Source: Perkinsus olseni (lineage: Eukaryota > Perkinsozoa > Perkinsida). Taken from it: a stretch of 54,716 bases of DNA. Under the pieces are notes generated by a model. It saw only the letters and a list, made by a program, of their open reading frames with translations, ran no database searches and was not told the DNA's origin. Positions 9,226 to 20,178 of the stretch are shown here, one piece after another (position 1 is the stretch's first letter; the number at the start of each line of letters is the position of its first letter). Location: positions 1 to 54,716 of the forward strand of contig JABANN010000194.1 of assembly GCA_013115125.1 (NCBI GenBank), given 5' to 3'. The translations under genes and the position numbers were made by a program.

Positions 9226-10696
9226 CTACAATCGAGCCAAGGCCAGACGAGTGGCTCTGTTGATGGCCCCTTCCATGCCCATGCTCACACCATTAGCATT
9301 GACGATGTTGATAGGAGTGTCTCGAACAATACCCTCTAATATAGGGTGGTACAGGCTATGGAAAAGGCCCTTTCTCAAGCTGGACCCCTCAGCTAGGATG
9401 GAATCTCTTAGTGAATCGACAACGTTGCCGATAAGGAAGATACCACCTTGTGGTTTGAACTTCAAGCACAGGAAGGTCAATTCCCGGCCAAGGATCTCCA
9501 TCGCCTTATCACAGGCCTTGGTGCAGACTGGACAGCTACCGTATTTCCCCGCAACCTCAGGAGCTGTCTTCGGCAAATCGGCGAGGTCCATGCCTTCCTT
9601 CTGCCCGTAGAAGCGAGTCAACATTGGGAGAGCCGGCCTGAAATAATCCAAGGTCCGAGGGAAGCTCAACCACGAAAACTTCTCACCCTGCAGTCAAGTG
9701 CTCAACGACCACTCTGGGAACCCCCAAGTCTTTCTTAACAAACTTCAACAACTCGAACTCCTCCCTGAGAGACATCAACACTCGAGGACCGACGTCCGCC
9801 CCGATGGTTCAAACCCACTCATCTTGGGGAGCGAAGCTCACCCACGCGCCTTCCGAGGCATGCGCCGAGACATGATTGGTGGCTCGTGCCGTTACTAAAT
9901 ACCTGATGAGCTTGGAAGGTGCCACAAAGATGAATTCCTCCGTTACTACCCTTCCCCAAGGCCAGTTCCAGGGCCGATGAGAACGCTAGTGATTGCCGGG
10001 GCCGATGTCCGGGCCTTGTTAATTGGTATTCCCGAATTGAGACATATCAGCTCCGACTCATCCAGCATAGGGATACCTCGAGATGACCACACATAAAATA
10101 GGATCCTCCATCTCCCTCCCCTACCCCAGCATGCACTCTCGAAATCGTTGAGAAGAACGATCTTCCCAAGGCCGAGCTTCTCCGCTATAGCATCGCCATC
10201 CGTGTCGACCCAATGGGGTATGTTAGCGATTCGAGCTAAAAAGACACCACACTCGAACAGAGGGAAAGGTTCGGGCCTCGAACTCACCAACTTTATTGTT
10301 CTTCACGTCGCTAGGCAGTCCAACAACACACACCACATTCGACATCTCAGCCTCGTCTAATGCCGGTGCCTCCGATGTGAATCGAGTAAGGGCCTCCTCC
10401 AAACTAGGGCAGGAAGCCGTCGGATACTTGGCAGCGTTTAATAACTGCGTCTTGGTCTTTGGCTGGTATGAAAAAAGCTATCATACGGAGTCCTTCGAGA
10501 CCAACATTACCTCCTCACTCTCCGAATCCGAGCCAGTATCTTTCTTCTCAGCAGCCTTCGATACGAGTAACAGCCGCAGCCTGCAGTTGGTGCCTCCTAT
10601 GTCCCCAGCAATAATGAGTGCCGAGTCTGGCCCTCCAACAGACTCTATAGATCTGTTACGAGGGATGACAGCGTGTCTAGCAGTATGGCCCGGCAT
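9226..10696 (-). CDS. glk: bacterial-type glucokinase
   Basis: Exons spell the Glk family in order: the phosphate-1 motif AGDIGGTNCRLRL near 10580, PHWVDTDGDAIAEKLG and the catalytic-Asp motif LLNDFESACWG near 10160, the adenosine/ATP motif IGPGTGLG near 9970, HASEGAWVSFAPQDEW near 9850, and a C-terminal block with CPVC, GGIFLIGNV and a final helix ending in ALARL*. It would phosphorylate glucose with ATP in the cytosol. Introns placed by frame are 10445-10486 (42 nt), 10236-10287 (52 nt) and 10077-10124 (48 nt), with two more towards the 3' end. The GPGTGLG exon and the following VTEEF exon join only if one G is added to the short C/G run at 9954-9957. I see no intron that would solve this, so it is either an assembly error or a real frameshift. 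The start at 10696 is a choice. The frame is open to an ATG at 10891, which would add a hydrophobic stretch. Confidence 0.85.
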
Positions 10697-10950
10697 AGTC
10701 AGTGATAGGAATAGCAGGTAGACTAGTAGCGGTAGAACGACGATAGCGATTGGTTGAATACAGGGGAGGGAGATGACGGTGCCGCGGCAGACGCCTTTCA
10801 ATGCAATCTGAACAACTGATAGAAAAAGGACCATCAAACAAGCCGATACTGGCGAAGTACTCAACACCAGAGGAATGCCCCGAAACCTCATGCACACGCC
10901 AGCAGCAGTGATGAGCCATCACGCGGAAACGAAAACGCTCTACTCGCTCT

Positions 10951-13900
10951 TCACTCCTTGAGTTTTTTCTCTCTCGCTCGTCGCTGGACGTACTGCTTCT
11001 TGACTGACTCCTGGTCGTCGGCCGGCATCTCCTCGTAGGCATGGAAGTCCATGGCCCACTCCCCATGACCCTATCAACCCACTCACGCCACCCTCCTGAC
11101 AGCAGCCCCACCTGTGTGATAGACCTCAACTCTGTTGTGAAGCCGAACATGTTCCTCAAAGGGACCTTAGCTCGGACGAGCGTATCCAGGTCGGTCAAGG
11201 CCTCCGATCCCGTGACCAGGCCTTTCCTCACAGTGATACCAGACATCAGCGAACCAGTCTTGTCAGTGGGGACAGTTACTTCCACATTCCTGAGCTCGAA
11301 CCCTCACAACACACAAGCTGAGGTCAGCTGTAGCGGCCTAGCTTCAACGCACGGTTAGCTACTACAACCACGCCTAAGCTACTTACATGACTGGCTGCAG
11401 GATGGTAGGCGATCCACCATAGAATGCTTGCTCGAAGGCACCCTGGGCAGCTGCCTTGAAGGCGACTTCCGAAGAGTCAACCTCGTGGTGCTTGCCGCCC
11501 TCTAGCACTATCCGCAAATTGCAGACAGCCGAGCCCGTCAGAGGGCCCTCTTCCAGACACTCTCGGAAACCTTTCTCAATGTACGCAATGAAGTTCTTGG
11601 GGATCTCATTTCCCTGACATGCGGCTCAGAATACGGCTCAGCCAGACCAAGCTAGAGCGTGTCCGGCGCAGGTTCAACCCCCGGTGCCACCATTTCTCAC
11701 CCTGATATTGTTCTGGAATATAGTCAGGTACTTAGAGGCATTCATAGGAGTGATCTCGCCTTGATACTTCGTGAGGATCTCTTGCACTTCATCATAGCTG
11801 AGCGGCTCGAAATAACCGGTCACCTTGCCGTACTGACCGCGACCGCCACTCTGCCTTTTGTGAGTATAGTCAAACGGCACCTACAACCAAGACTTCAAGG
11901 AGAGAGATGACGAATCAACAACAGCTCAGTACTCTCTCATTAATCGTCTCACGGAAGTTAACCCTGGGCTCTCCGGTGGTGACATTGGCATTATATTCTC
12001 GACGGATGCGCTCGGCATAAATGAATAGATGCAGCTCTCCCATTCCTGAGTCCGCACCGTGTAGACCAAGTCCCACTACCACAGCAGAATTCCCCCACCC
12101 GACACAATAGTTTCCTTCGTGCCAGGATCTGTCGACACTATAAAGGTGGGGTCCTCTCTCTTGAACCTCGCCAAAGCCTTAGCCATCTTCGTTGAATCCT
12201 CCCGGCTAGCCGGTGAGATCGATAATGACACCACCGGGGCCGGGATGTGTAATGGTGACATGGTCCAGTTTATTTTACCTACAACGCCAGGGCCGCTATC
12301 ACCAATAGAAGCCGCACTCTCCGTCCTCTCACCATCAGTACAAGTGACGCCAGAGAAGACGTCCAGGCCTGTGCACGCTACTATATCCCCAGGACCGGCT
12401 GAAGTGACCTCCCTGGTTTCGCTCGAGTGGAGACGGAGCTGCACACGACGATAATGAGAGCGTATGGCTACGACCGCAGCCGACCAGCTTCTTAAGACTT
12501 TGCCGTTTGTTGGTCTTAGTGTCTACTACGCTCTGACCTTTCTTCAAACTGCCTTGGTAAACCCTCATGTACGTTAGAGTGCCGTTGGGGGGAAGATCCT
12601 GGCTCTTGAACGCCATACCTGATGACGGGTGCCTCCCGCACTGCATGGAAGCAGCAGCAGCACTGACGACTACCCAAGAATGGCTTCTTCTCATCAGGCG
12701 TTATCTCCACACGCTCTCCATTACGCGACTGGTCGTAACCGCTGTAGGTCCTGACGGAGTAACAAGGGACCAAGCACTAACTATAGGGCTATAAGGATGC
12801 TATTCGATTGTGAGTGAATGCGATGGCAGCTGTCGCCCATCCGATAGAGATATCAAACAGTATTAAAGACAACTGGGCTGATGCTCACCCAACTACCTAT
12901 CGCCGGGGCTCGGCAGGTATTTACATACAGCATCCAGGAGAGGCTGTACCCCTTTGTTCTTATACGCGGACCCGAGCAGAACCGGACAGAATCTGTCGGC
13001 AAAGTCAAGCCATGCAATCTCCGGCGACGAAAGCTCCGTGTACCCACTTTCTCGCTATTGTTTGACGACGGATGGCCCGCTCTAGCTCATCCGCAGGGAC
13101 GTTCTCGTCTACCAGGAAAGACTCAGCTAGGTCGTCATCCAGGTCTGACAGTAACACACATGCTCACCACCACTTCGTATCACACCTACCCGCCATCAGC
13201 TCCACTAGAGTCTTCCTGGTCTCCTCAACCTGTTCCACCAGCTTTGACGGCACCTTCCAATAAAGACGCTTCACATGGAGGTAAAAAATGAGATGATCCG
13301 CCCACCTCATGCGTATTCCACGAGAGACCCTTGTAGCCCTCGAAGTGATGAGCTTCTCTTCTAATCACATCCACTACACCTGGCAAACCACCGATATGGC
13401 ACGCCGCAGCCGACTCCAGTCGCACCAGCAAACTTATCCTCAGCACCCAACGGTACTTGCGTGAGCGCCGCACAAAGTCCAAGTTTGGTCTTGAGCTGGA
13501 AAAAAAGAGTTTCCCCTCCATCTCTGAGCTCAGTGGCCTACCTGCTTCAATGCGGTGTATGGCTCAGAGCCATACCGGTCCAACTTGTTGATAAAAATAA
13601 TCCTCGGCACTTCATACCTAAAATCCTCGAATTCTCCCAACTTTCGTACATCAGCCTTTCTCAACCACCTCTGCATTTGACGGTCAACTGTGACAGTCTG
13701 ACTCTGTACGCAACCTATTGCGCATACCACCATCACTGCACCATCAAGGACTCGAAGGGACCTGGAAGGGAGCAACTGACACCCCTTACGGCATAACCCA
13801 AGGACCACACCTCTCAACTTCGAACGTAAAGTCAACATGACCAGGCGTATCGATGATGTTAATATGATAGTCATCCTTGTCCTTGGTCGTCCATTGGCAG

Positions 13901-14324
13901 TAGGTAGCGGCACTGGTAATGGTGATGCCTAACAACAAGATCACCCATACCCCCCTCCTTGAGATATTTAACGACCCACCCTTCTCCCTCTCCAGCTCCA
14001 TGTGGTCCATCTTGCACCCCACGCCATCACTGCCCTGTATCTCGTGAATATCTTCTATCCGACCTGGTGCACAAGACCCTCGCCATAGCACGCGATAGGC
14101 CGCCTACTACCAGTATAAAAGAGTACTCTTTCCGTTAGCGTGGTCTTGCCCGAATCAACGTGAGCCGAGATGCCGATGTTCCTCACTCGATCTAACGGCA
14201 GATTGCCTCGGGTCGAGAACCGCCGCTGAGACGCCGCTACTGCCGACCACAGCGCGGGAGCAGCCGACCTCGCTAAGGACCGCGAAAGGGCGTGCCCCGT
14301 AGAAGCCGAGAAAACAAGGAGCAT
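10951..14324 (-). CDS. GFM1: mitochondrial translation elongation factor G (mtEF-G1)
   Basis: A multi-exon EF-G. The start ATG at 14324 opens an Arg/Ala/Ser-rich presequence ending in RRFST. G1 follows as HVDSGKTT, then the G2 region with [10 protein letters not shown]3 as DTPGHVDF, and G4 as INKLDR. The insertion reads [10 protein letters not shown] near 12900, and domain II has [14 protein letters not shown]. Domain III has EDPTF, KETIVSG and MGELHL, domain IV has [10 protein letters not shown] near 11850, and domain V has [11 protein letters not shown] and FGFTTELRS near 11200. The last exon ends in a Lys/Arg-rich helix with TGA at 10951. It catalyses ribosomal translocation in the mitochondrion. 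At least eight short introns are needed. The G1 domain and presequence favour EF-G1 over the recycling factor EF-G2. Only 82 nt separate its ATG from the stop of the next upstream minus-strand gene. Confidence 0.92.
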
Positions 14325-14406
14325 GTGTCAAGAAAGCTACGGAAACGAGAGGTTATCCGACAGATCTCCCTTACTGAACACAGAAGGTAATTCGTACGAC
14401 AACAGG

Positions 14407-15252
14407 CTAGCCACGGATTAGTCTAGATGGCACATGTGAAGTCATGGCCATGCTTGACACCTTCAACAGTCTATTGCACTGCTCATGTACTGCAAGGTCG
14501 GCGGGGAATACCTGCCAGGGGCAGTACACAGAGACAGAGGGAAGAACAAGGCTCGATGGTCACCTTGAGAGCCCTTCGGGCGAGGTCCCTGGCACCAAAG
14601 TCAAGGGCAGTCCAAGTCCCAATATCACAGTAAGTTGAACCACTCGATAAATTGGCCAAAAAGGCCACTACTTCGGTAACCAATCGGGCATCAGCTTTGT
14701 GTGGGAATGCCATATTACCACTAGCAAGGCGGATAAGGACCGATATATACGGTGCCTGACCACATAGTTGGCATTGGCTCAGCCCAATACTCAAAGGGAA
14801 GCCTCATGTCAACACCCTCAGAGATCAACCAATGCCCCCAGCATTGCTGGGCCAGCAAGACGGTCACATGCTAGACATATGCACTCCGCTAGCGATGAGC
14901 CCCCTGCCTACATCCACAGCCGTCTCGATAAAGAATATCCTCATAGTCGGTATTAGGGCGTAATGGCGAAATATTTCACACACCGGAACGGCTACTTCAG
15001 AAGCATATGGGTACTTCGAGAGAGCATGCTGTAGGATAACCTGAAAACTGGATCCACGACGCCGGTAGACGATGGTGAGCTCACGTCCACAACGAGTGTG
15101 GCATCGCCTTCCTGCTCAGCACTCCGTCTCACTATTCTGGACAGCTCCCTCATCAACATGGCTACATGCAACTTATCCACAGAACCTTTGAGCTCCTCGA
15201 GGAGCTTCGCTACGCTAAGCGTCGGAGGCAAGTTGGGTATGTCATGGAGCAT
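14407..15252 (-). CDS. unrecognised helical-repeat-like protein
   Basis: An ATG at 15252 begins a frame rich in leucine and alanine helices (PPTLSVAKLLEEL, LHVAMLMRELSRIVRR). After a 44-nt GTGAGC...TTTTCAG intron comes VILQHALSKYPYASEVAVPVCE, then a further exon with DARLVTEVVAFLANLS and ALDFGARDLARRALK. After a roughly 52-nt intron the last exon runs to a TAG at 14407-14409 (VFPADLAVHEQCNRLL). The pattern of about 35-residue helical pairs recalls organellar RNA-binding repeat proteins of alveolates (RAP, FASTK-like or OPR types), but I see no diagnostic motif. A pyrimidine tract ending TTCTTCTAG about 70 nt upstream of the ATG may be a trans-splice acceptor. Confidence 0.5.
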
Positions 15253-15390
15253 AGGAAAGGAGTAGCTGAAGAGACACGGGCCACAGTGGCTTCCCTTGTG
15301 GCAGTCTCACGCAGAAGATCCCTTCAGACGCCAGGCCTAGAAGAACACAATACACCAGCCGAGTAGAGATTTATCAAGCAAGGGCTTAGG

Positions 15391-16470
15391 TCATAACTCC
15401 TCGTCATAAGGCGAGCTGCTATGACCCTGGATGGAGGGCGCACTCGTTCGCTGGCGCTGCTGCCGTGATGACGATGCTACGCCTTGGCGTATGGCAGTAA
15501 GGCTCATGTTACGAAGATCCGGCGGAAGGTCCTCCAACGTTAAGTGGGACACAGCGTTCTCCGATGGTACGGAGTACCTGCGACAGCCTATGGACAACCC
15601 AACTGACTTCACGATTCCTGGGTACTACATCTCCCGGAAAAACTCAAAGACCGACCTCGGCGTCCGCCCTGTTGACAGTCTGACAGCGTCGTCGAGCGGC
15701 CCGACAAGTTCGGAGAGGAATCTCGCCCGATCCCTGAACGCTCAGACTAATGGTTCCCAGAAGCCACAGCCGCAACCTACTTTCCGGGTATCTTTTCCAC
15801 ATAGCTAGGGTCGGTGACGGGTAGATAGCCAAGATCGTAGAAGTAGCGGACCTTCATGAACCAACTAACCATCTTCCGCCGGGCATGGTCGAGCTGCCGG
15901 CCTCGAGGGTCGTGAGAGTACCTATTAGATCAGGTAGGGGAGCACGACGAAGGCCCTCCCTACTTCAAGCGCAAGAAGGTGACGTAGTATGGATCTTGGT
16001 CAAGAGAGTGCTCCTCGACGAAATCCTCGATGGTCTCGATGGCGTCCAGTATATCCGAGCTCGCGTACTCCGTGTGCACGTTTGCTGAAAACAGGCTCCA
16101 AAGATACGCTCCCATCACCCGAAGTATGCATGCTAATTGGTGTGATGAGTCCCCCTACCAAAAATAGAGCTCTTCTGCATTTGGTCGGTCATGGCTACCA
16201 TCTGCCAATAGTACCACGCCGTTATAGCCAACATAAGTACTGTACAAGTGAGAGACACATAGACGTCGAAGCCAGGGCCACTCCTCTGCGGCTTGGACGA
16301 GCTTTTACGGCTCGCGACCGCTGCCTCTGCCTGAATGAAAAGAAGCTCAGCCTCCCATTGCTAGCGCTTATCCGCGCAAAAGTTTTCCGATACACCCGCA
16401 CTACACTATCCGTTGGTCCGTCCGTGCGTGATGCCACTGCCGTGGTGCCTTCTGCTGCCTGCCGGGTCAT
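15391..16470 (-). CDS. unrecognised single-span membrane protein, six exons
   Basis: Frame and splice consensus give join(16470..16396, 16330..16159, 16108..15964, 15921..15781, 15733..15629, 15577..15391), summing to 825 nt and 274 aa. Introns are 65, 50, 42, 47 and 51 nt, all GT-AG. The N-terminus is polar, followed at about residue 48-70 by one membrane segment (VSLTCTVLMLAITAWYYW). Then come a mixed helical domain rich in acidic residues and Tyr/Trp (AIETIEDFVEEH, MVSWFMKVRYFYDLGYLP, RSVFEFFREMYS) and a Ser/Gln-rich tail ending in DEEL*. I do not recognise the family. The 26-nt alternative acceptor for the second intron (16133) stays in frame and would add eight residues. The upstream exon at 16706-17013 might belong to the same gene. 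Confidence 0.6.
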
Positions 16471-16705
16471 AAGGGCATAGAGGTCGAGAGGAAATAGGTG
16501 GTGGCTCGAGAGGGTCCATCAACGGGCGCGCGCGATGTTGCCGACGATGTGCGGATTTGAAAAGTTGTGTCCTCCGTGCCCCTATTGGTCCCGAATGCCT
16601 CGTGTAAATCGGACGTTATTACCTCACTTTGGCTGTCCCTCAGCGGGCCATCCATGGGCATTCTGCAGGGAGCCGCTTAGCTTCTACCTATCGCCCGATC
16701 TCACG

Positions 16706-17013
16706 TCAATTTGACAGCCCTACGGCGTATCTGTGCCTCCCTAAATGGTGCACACCATGGTACGTTTGGTGAATGGGGGCATAGTGTTCTTTGCAGAGAC
16801 GGTCTGCCCACAGATAGGGGAGCGAATTGCTTCTTGAAGCTCTCACGACTGCCCTTCGAGTCCCACGGTCATCGGCTTGGCGGAGGGGAAGACCGTCGTA
16901 CTGTCTCACGAGCATGTATCGGCCACCAGGCATTGTTTGCTGTAAATATGATACCATCTCTCCGGGTGGGAGCAGCTCCGAGTCCACCACAGCCAGCACG
17001 GCTGATAGCTGTC
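16706..17013 (-). CDS. minus-strand coding segment, unrecognised
   Basis: An open frame with protein-like composition (LPPGEMVSYLQQTMPGG, SLPYLWADRLCKEHYAPIH) runs on the minus strand from a possible acceptor near 17013 to a TGA at 16706. A further upstream exon rich in Gly/Ser/Pro may lie near 17100-17200. A donor just before the stop (GTAGGG at about 16725) could splice it onward towards the membrane-protein gene that starts at 16470. I cannot decide whether it is a separate gene or the 5' part of that one. Confidence 0.3.
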
Positions 17014-17318
17014 ATCGTCAACCGATTTTGTAGGGCACCGTCCCCCTCCCTAGGTCGTGCCACTGTGCTGCAGGTACCACCGCTGGATTCACAGTATCAG
17101 CATCGGGAGTTCCGATGGCTCCTCCCGAACCTGAGCCCGGTGCCTCTATCCATGACCCGACAGTGGTCAGACGGCCTGGTACTGACCGCTGGAGGACCGC
17201 TCGTTGTGGTCAGTTGTCGGTGATCAGGCGACTTGGCAGACCTGAGAACTGTACTTCGGAATTGGTGGAGTTTTCCTGCAGTCGGCTTCAATGCCGTTCT
17301 GGAGATGCCTGTGTAACG

Positions 17319-17339
17319 CCACCGTCTCTGCTCCCCTAG
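17319..17339 (+). promoter_or_regulatory. candidate trans-splice acceptor before uL4m
   Basis: A C/T-rich tract ending in CCCCTAG at 17339 lies nine bases before the ATG at 17349. It has the form of a 3' splice site with no plausible in-frame upstream exon. Confidence 0.3.
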
Positions 17340-17348
17340 GGCGCGCAG

Positions 17349-19308
17349 ATGGTGGCCATCAGGTACAAGTTCGAGGTGACATGTCCAGTGAGTGGAGAGC
17401 CAACTAGCAGCGATGACCCGCCGGAGGAGATTGGATCGATCATCGGTAGTACATCAGAGGGCGATCTTTAGCGTGATCATACGTCCATCTACTCTGGTGC
17501 GTCAACAAGGAGAAGTGCCAGAGAGACCGGTTGCGCGTGTCGGCCTCCTTGAGTCCACCTAGTCTTCTGAGTAGGCAGTAGATTAGAGCAGCCGAGCCTG
17601 GGCATCTCATGCGTTAGAGGCCGCTGTTGCTGAGTAGTTCTCCGATGCAATTCGACTCTAGTATGCTGTAGTCCCCAACTCGATATTCGCGGAGCCCATA
17701 CGGAAGGACATTCTTTATTTTACTTACTGGTGGCATCGAGGGTGTATGGCTGGCTATCAGCAGGACATGCAGCTCTTCAAATGGGAGTGGCCGGGCTCTA
17801 ACAAGTAGTCTCTGACTCAGCAGGTGGAGGTCAGGGTGTCGACGACCTCAGGAAAGCTCGGTCGCACAAAAATATTGGAAAGTCTCGTATGGGTCGGCGA
17901 AAGGCTCCAGGAAAGTATGATGGTGTTTTCTCGATCCCCCAACGTCCGCGGGAATGGAGACAAGGGGAGCTCAAACGGCGAGTGTGGAAGTCGCTGAAGT
18001 AGTAGTACGGGGAGTGGCAGAGGATGCCGTGGTGACTGTGATACAGTGTGACAAATTCTTCCCTCTGGGCAGCATAGGATTGATACCGCCTTGGTGCGAT
18101 GAGCTTCTGAGGCTGTGGTGAAATAAGAGTCGCATGCGTGGCTATCATCTATGTGTGGCAGAACTTATTCGTCCCTCTCGCCACTAGAACTCCATCTGAG
18201 TGGTACACGGCAGTGATTATCCGATGAGAACCCTAATAATGGAGGCTTGTTACTCGCCGCCTTGCTCACTCCGAAGAAGGCTTGGTAGTGCTCTATCGTG
18301 CAGGATGATGCTGAGCGCCAAGTTCGCCCAAGGCGAGATAACAGTAGTGGACTCCTTCAACGTCGGCACTCACAAGACGAGACATGTGGCTGCGCATCTT
18401 CGTCGATTACTCGGCCGTCACTGCAACTCTGCACTTTTGGTATTATCCCGACTGCTGTTGCGGCCGGTAGAGGGTATCAGGTCCATGTTGGTACCAGCGA
18501 TGTCAATGATAATTTCCGATGGGGTACAGCCCATATAGCGCAAGTGAGACGAGAAGATGTCGAGGGCGTCTCCACGTAAGTCGCCATGCTGGTAGTAGTC
18601 CTTAGTTGAAGCTGGTTGAAGGAGATAGTGGCGATCGTTGTGGTTTATGGAAGTGCGCTTGAGAGGATTCTATGGTTCGCGCGCTATGGCATGAATTAGC
18701 TTTTATTTGCGGCCCGAATGTACCCTGATGGATGTGTGCGTTTCCTGAAAGTTATTCTTAGTTTTCGACGACTCCTAGGGGTCAGGTACAACCTGTTGAA
18801 GTACAGGCAGATCGTCATCACCGAGCAAGCACTTCACAAACTTATAGCCGAAATAAACAACTATCCGAAGAAGGCAAGTTCCAGAGTCATCACGTTCGCT
18901 GCCACTTCCGAGAATTTCAGAGAGGGTGGTTGCCCAAGCATGCTACTCCTGATGGACGACCGGCTCCCGTACCCGATAAGGTCCCCGGCTGGGTGTCAGA
19001 ATGGGCCGCTAAGAAACAGAGGCTGAAGTGAGACTATCTCTCTACCAGTTACACGCGCTACTCTCGTTCCCCGCAGGGACTCTGAGCTCCGTCAGCGCGA
19101 CTACTTTATGGAGTTTAAGAAGTGGAAGTGGTCACAGAAGCTTTATGGTGCCCTCAAGGTGCTACTCTCCCCTACTCTGTCTGTGTCTAGAGGGAGTAGC
19201 AGGTGCCTCGGTTTGACCCTCTTGCTGGGTTCCGAGTGAAGGACTTCAGCATATTAGAACATCCATACAGCGAGATGAGAGGACAGCGGGCTAAATGGCA
19301 GAAGTAGT
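17349..19308 (+). CDS. MRPL4: mitochondrial large-subunit ribosomal protein uL4m with C-terminal extension
   Basis: Plus-strand exons match bacterial-type uL4 in order: NSIFAEPIRKDILYFTYWWH near 17690, then the loop with GKSRMGRRKAPGKYDG near 17870. The body follows as RRLGSALSCRMMLSAKF and GEITVVDSFNVGTHKTRHV near 18330, DVNDNFRWGTAHI near 18500, and NLLKYRQIVITEQALHKLI near 18800. It binds 23S-type rRNA at the exit tunnel. The CDS then continues through exons with no counterpart in bacterial uL4 (PGWVSEWAAKKQRL, MEFKKWKWSQKLYGAL, DFSILEHPYSEM) to a TAG at 19308, or by one more splice to about 19431. The intron at 18574-18786 is about 213 nt, long for this window; most others are about 40-75 nt. 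I chose the ATG at 17349, ten bases after a pyrimidine-TAG acceptor. The N-terminal join to the NSIFAEP exon is not resolved. Confidence 0.75.
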
Positions 19309-19436
19309 ATTGAATGGGGGGGGGCTGCAGTGGATGTATTTCGTGAAGGTTTGAGCAACAAGAGGTCTACTATGATGATGAGCCGATCGAGACTGATTTC
19401 AACGACCCTGCGGATGTAGAGGAGACCAGGTGAGAC

Positions 19437-20178
19437 GGTTGGTCGAAAAAAGTCTGTTGTCGAGCAGTAGTTCTAAGCTCGCTCTACAGTTGACCTGTAT
19501 GTGCTTTCAGTGCTGATATGGTATAGATATAGCTATCATAAACTGAACGTGTTAGTCATGTTTCACATAGACTTTTATACTCCGCACTATTGGTATGGTA
19601 GTATTGTGGCGCAATTACTGTGCATCAAAACAGTGTTATCAGTTCGAGGGTGCATTATCATTCTATTCGCAGCGTTAATAGAGGGCTTCTGTAAGTCTTG
19701 TTGTTGTCTATGACTTGCTCACATTGTTGTTGTTGAGGAGGAGGAGGAGTAGTGGTGTAGGTGTATGTTGGAGCATTCTGAAGCAGCAGTGATAGACCTG
19801 TCTGTGAGGAACTCTGAGATATTCCTACAGCACAGGAAGGATGTTCAGAGTCTCGGCGAGGCCATGTGGAGTGCCAAGAGTACTACTTGCTGTCGATACT
19901 CGTCGGTAAGGTGATGGTCCGAAGATACCCCCAACAGCTACTTTGTCGACCTCAACGATTCTCCCAACTACGACTTCGGTGGAGACGATGGTGATAGTGA
20001 GGATGAACAAGAGCCTCAGGCCTTTGATGATGAGGGTGTCCATGGACAGCTTTGATAATGACGGCTCGCATGTTTCTGTGCGTGTTTCTGCAACGAGGGT
20101 GCTCTTGAGTTGAGCAAGCGTCGGTCTCCTGTTGCATCACAGGGGCTGTCGGCAGTGTTTTTATTGGCATCCCGGTCG
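19437..20178. other. region between uL4m and the CID protein; possible small exons
   Basis: The first 270 bases are A/T-rich with no coding signal. Near 19830-20030 an acidic open stretch (DSPNYDFGGDDGDSEDEQ in part) sits between a CAG acceptor and a GT donor. It could be an exon of either neighbour, for example an acidic tail of uL4m or a 5' exon of the CID gene. I cannot place it. Confidence 0.3.

Noticed and set aside
9800-9815. GGTTCAAACCC resembling a tRNA T-loop
   Set aside because: It lies at the donor of a glucokinase intron read on the minus strand; no cloverleaf can be drawn.
11665-11690. GGTTCAACCCC resembling a tRNA B box
   Set aside because: It lies at an exon-intron boundary of EF-G on the other strand, with no matching acceptor stem or D arm upstream.
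16133-16158. 26-nt micro-intron
   Set aside because: An acceptor 24 bases further on (intron 16109-16158, 50 nt) keeps the same frame and fits the local intron length class better.
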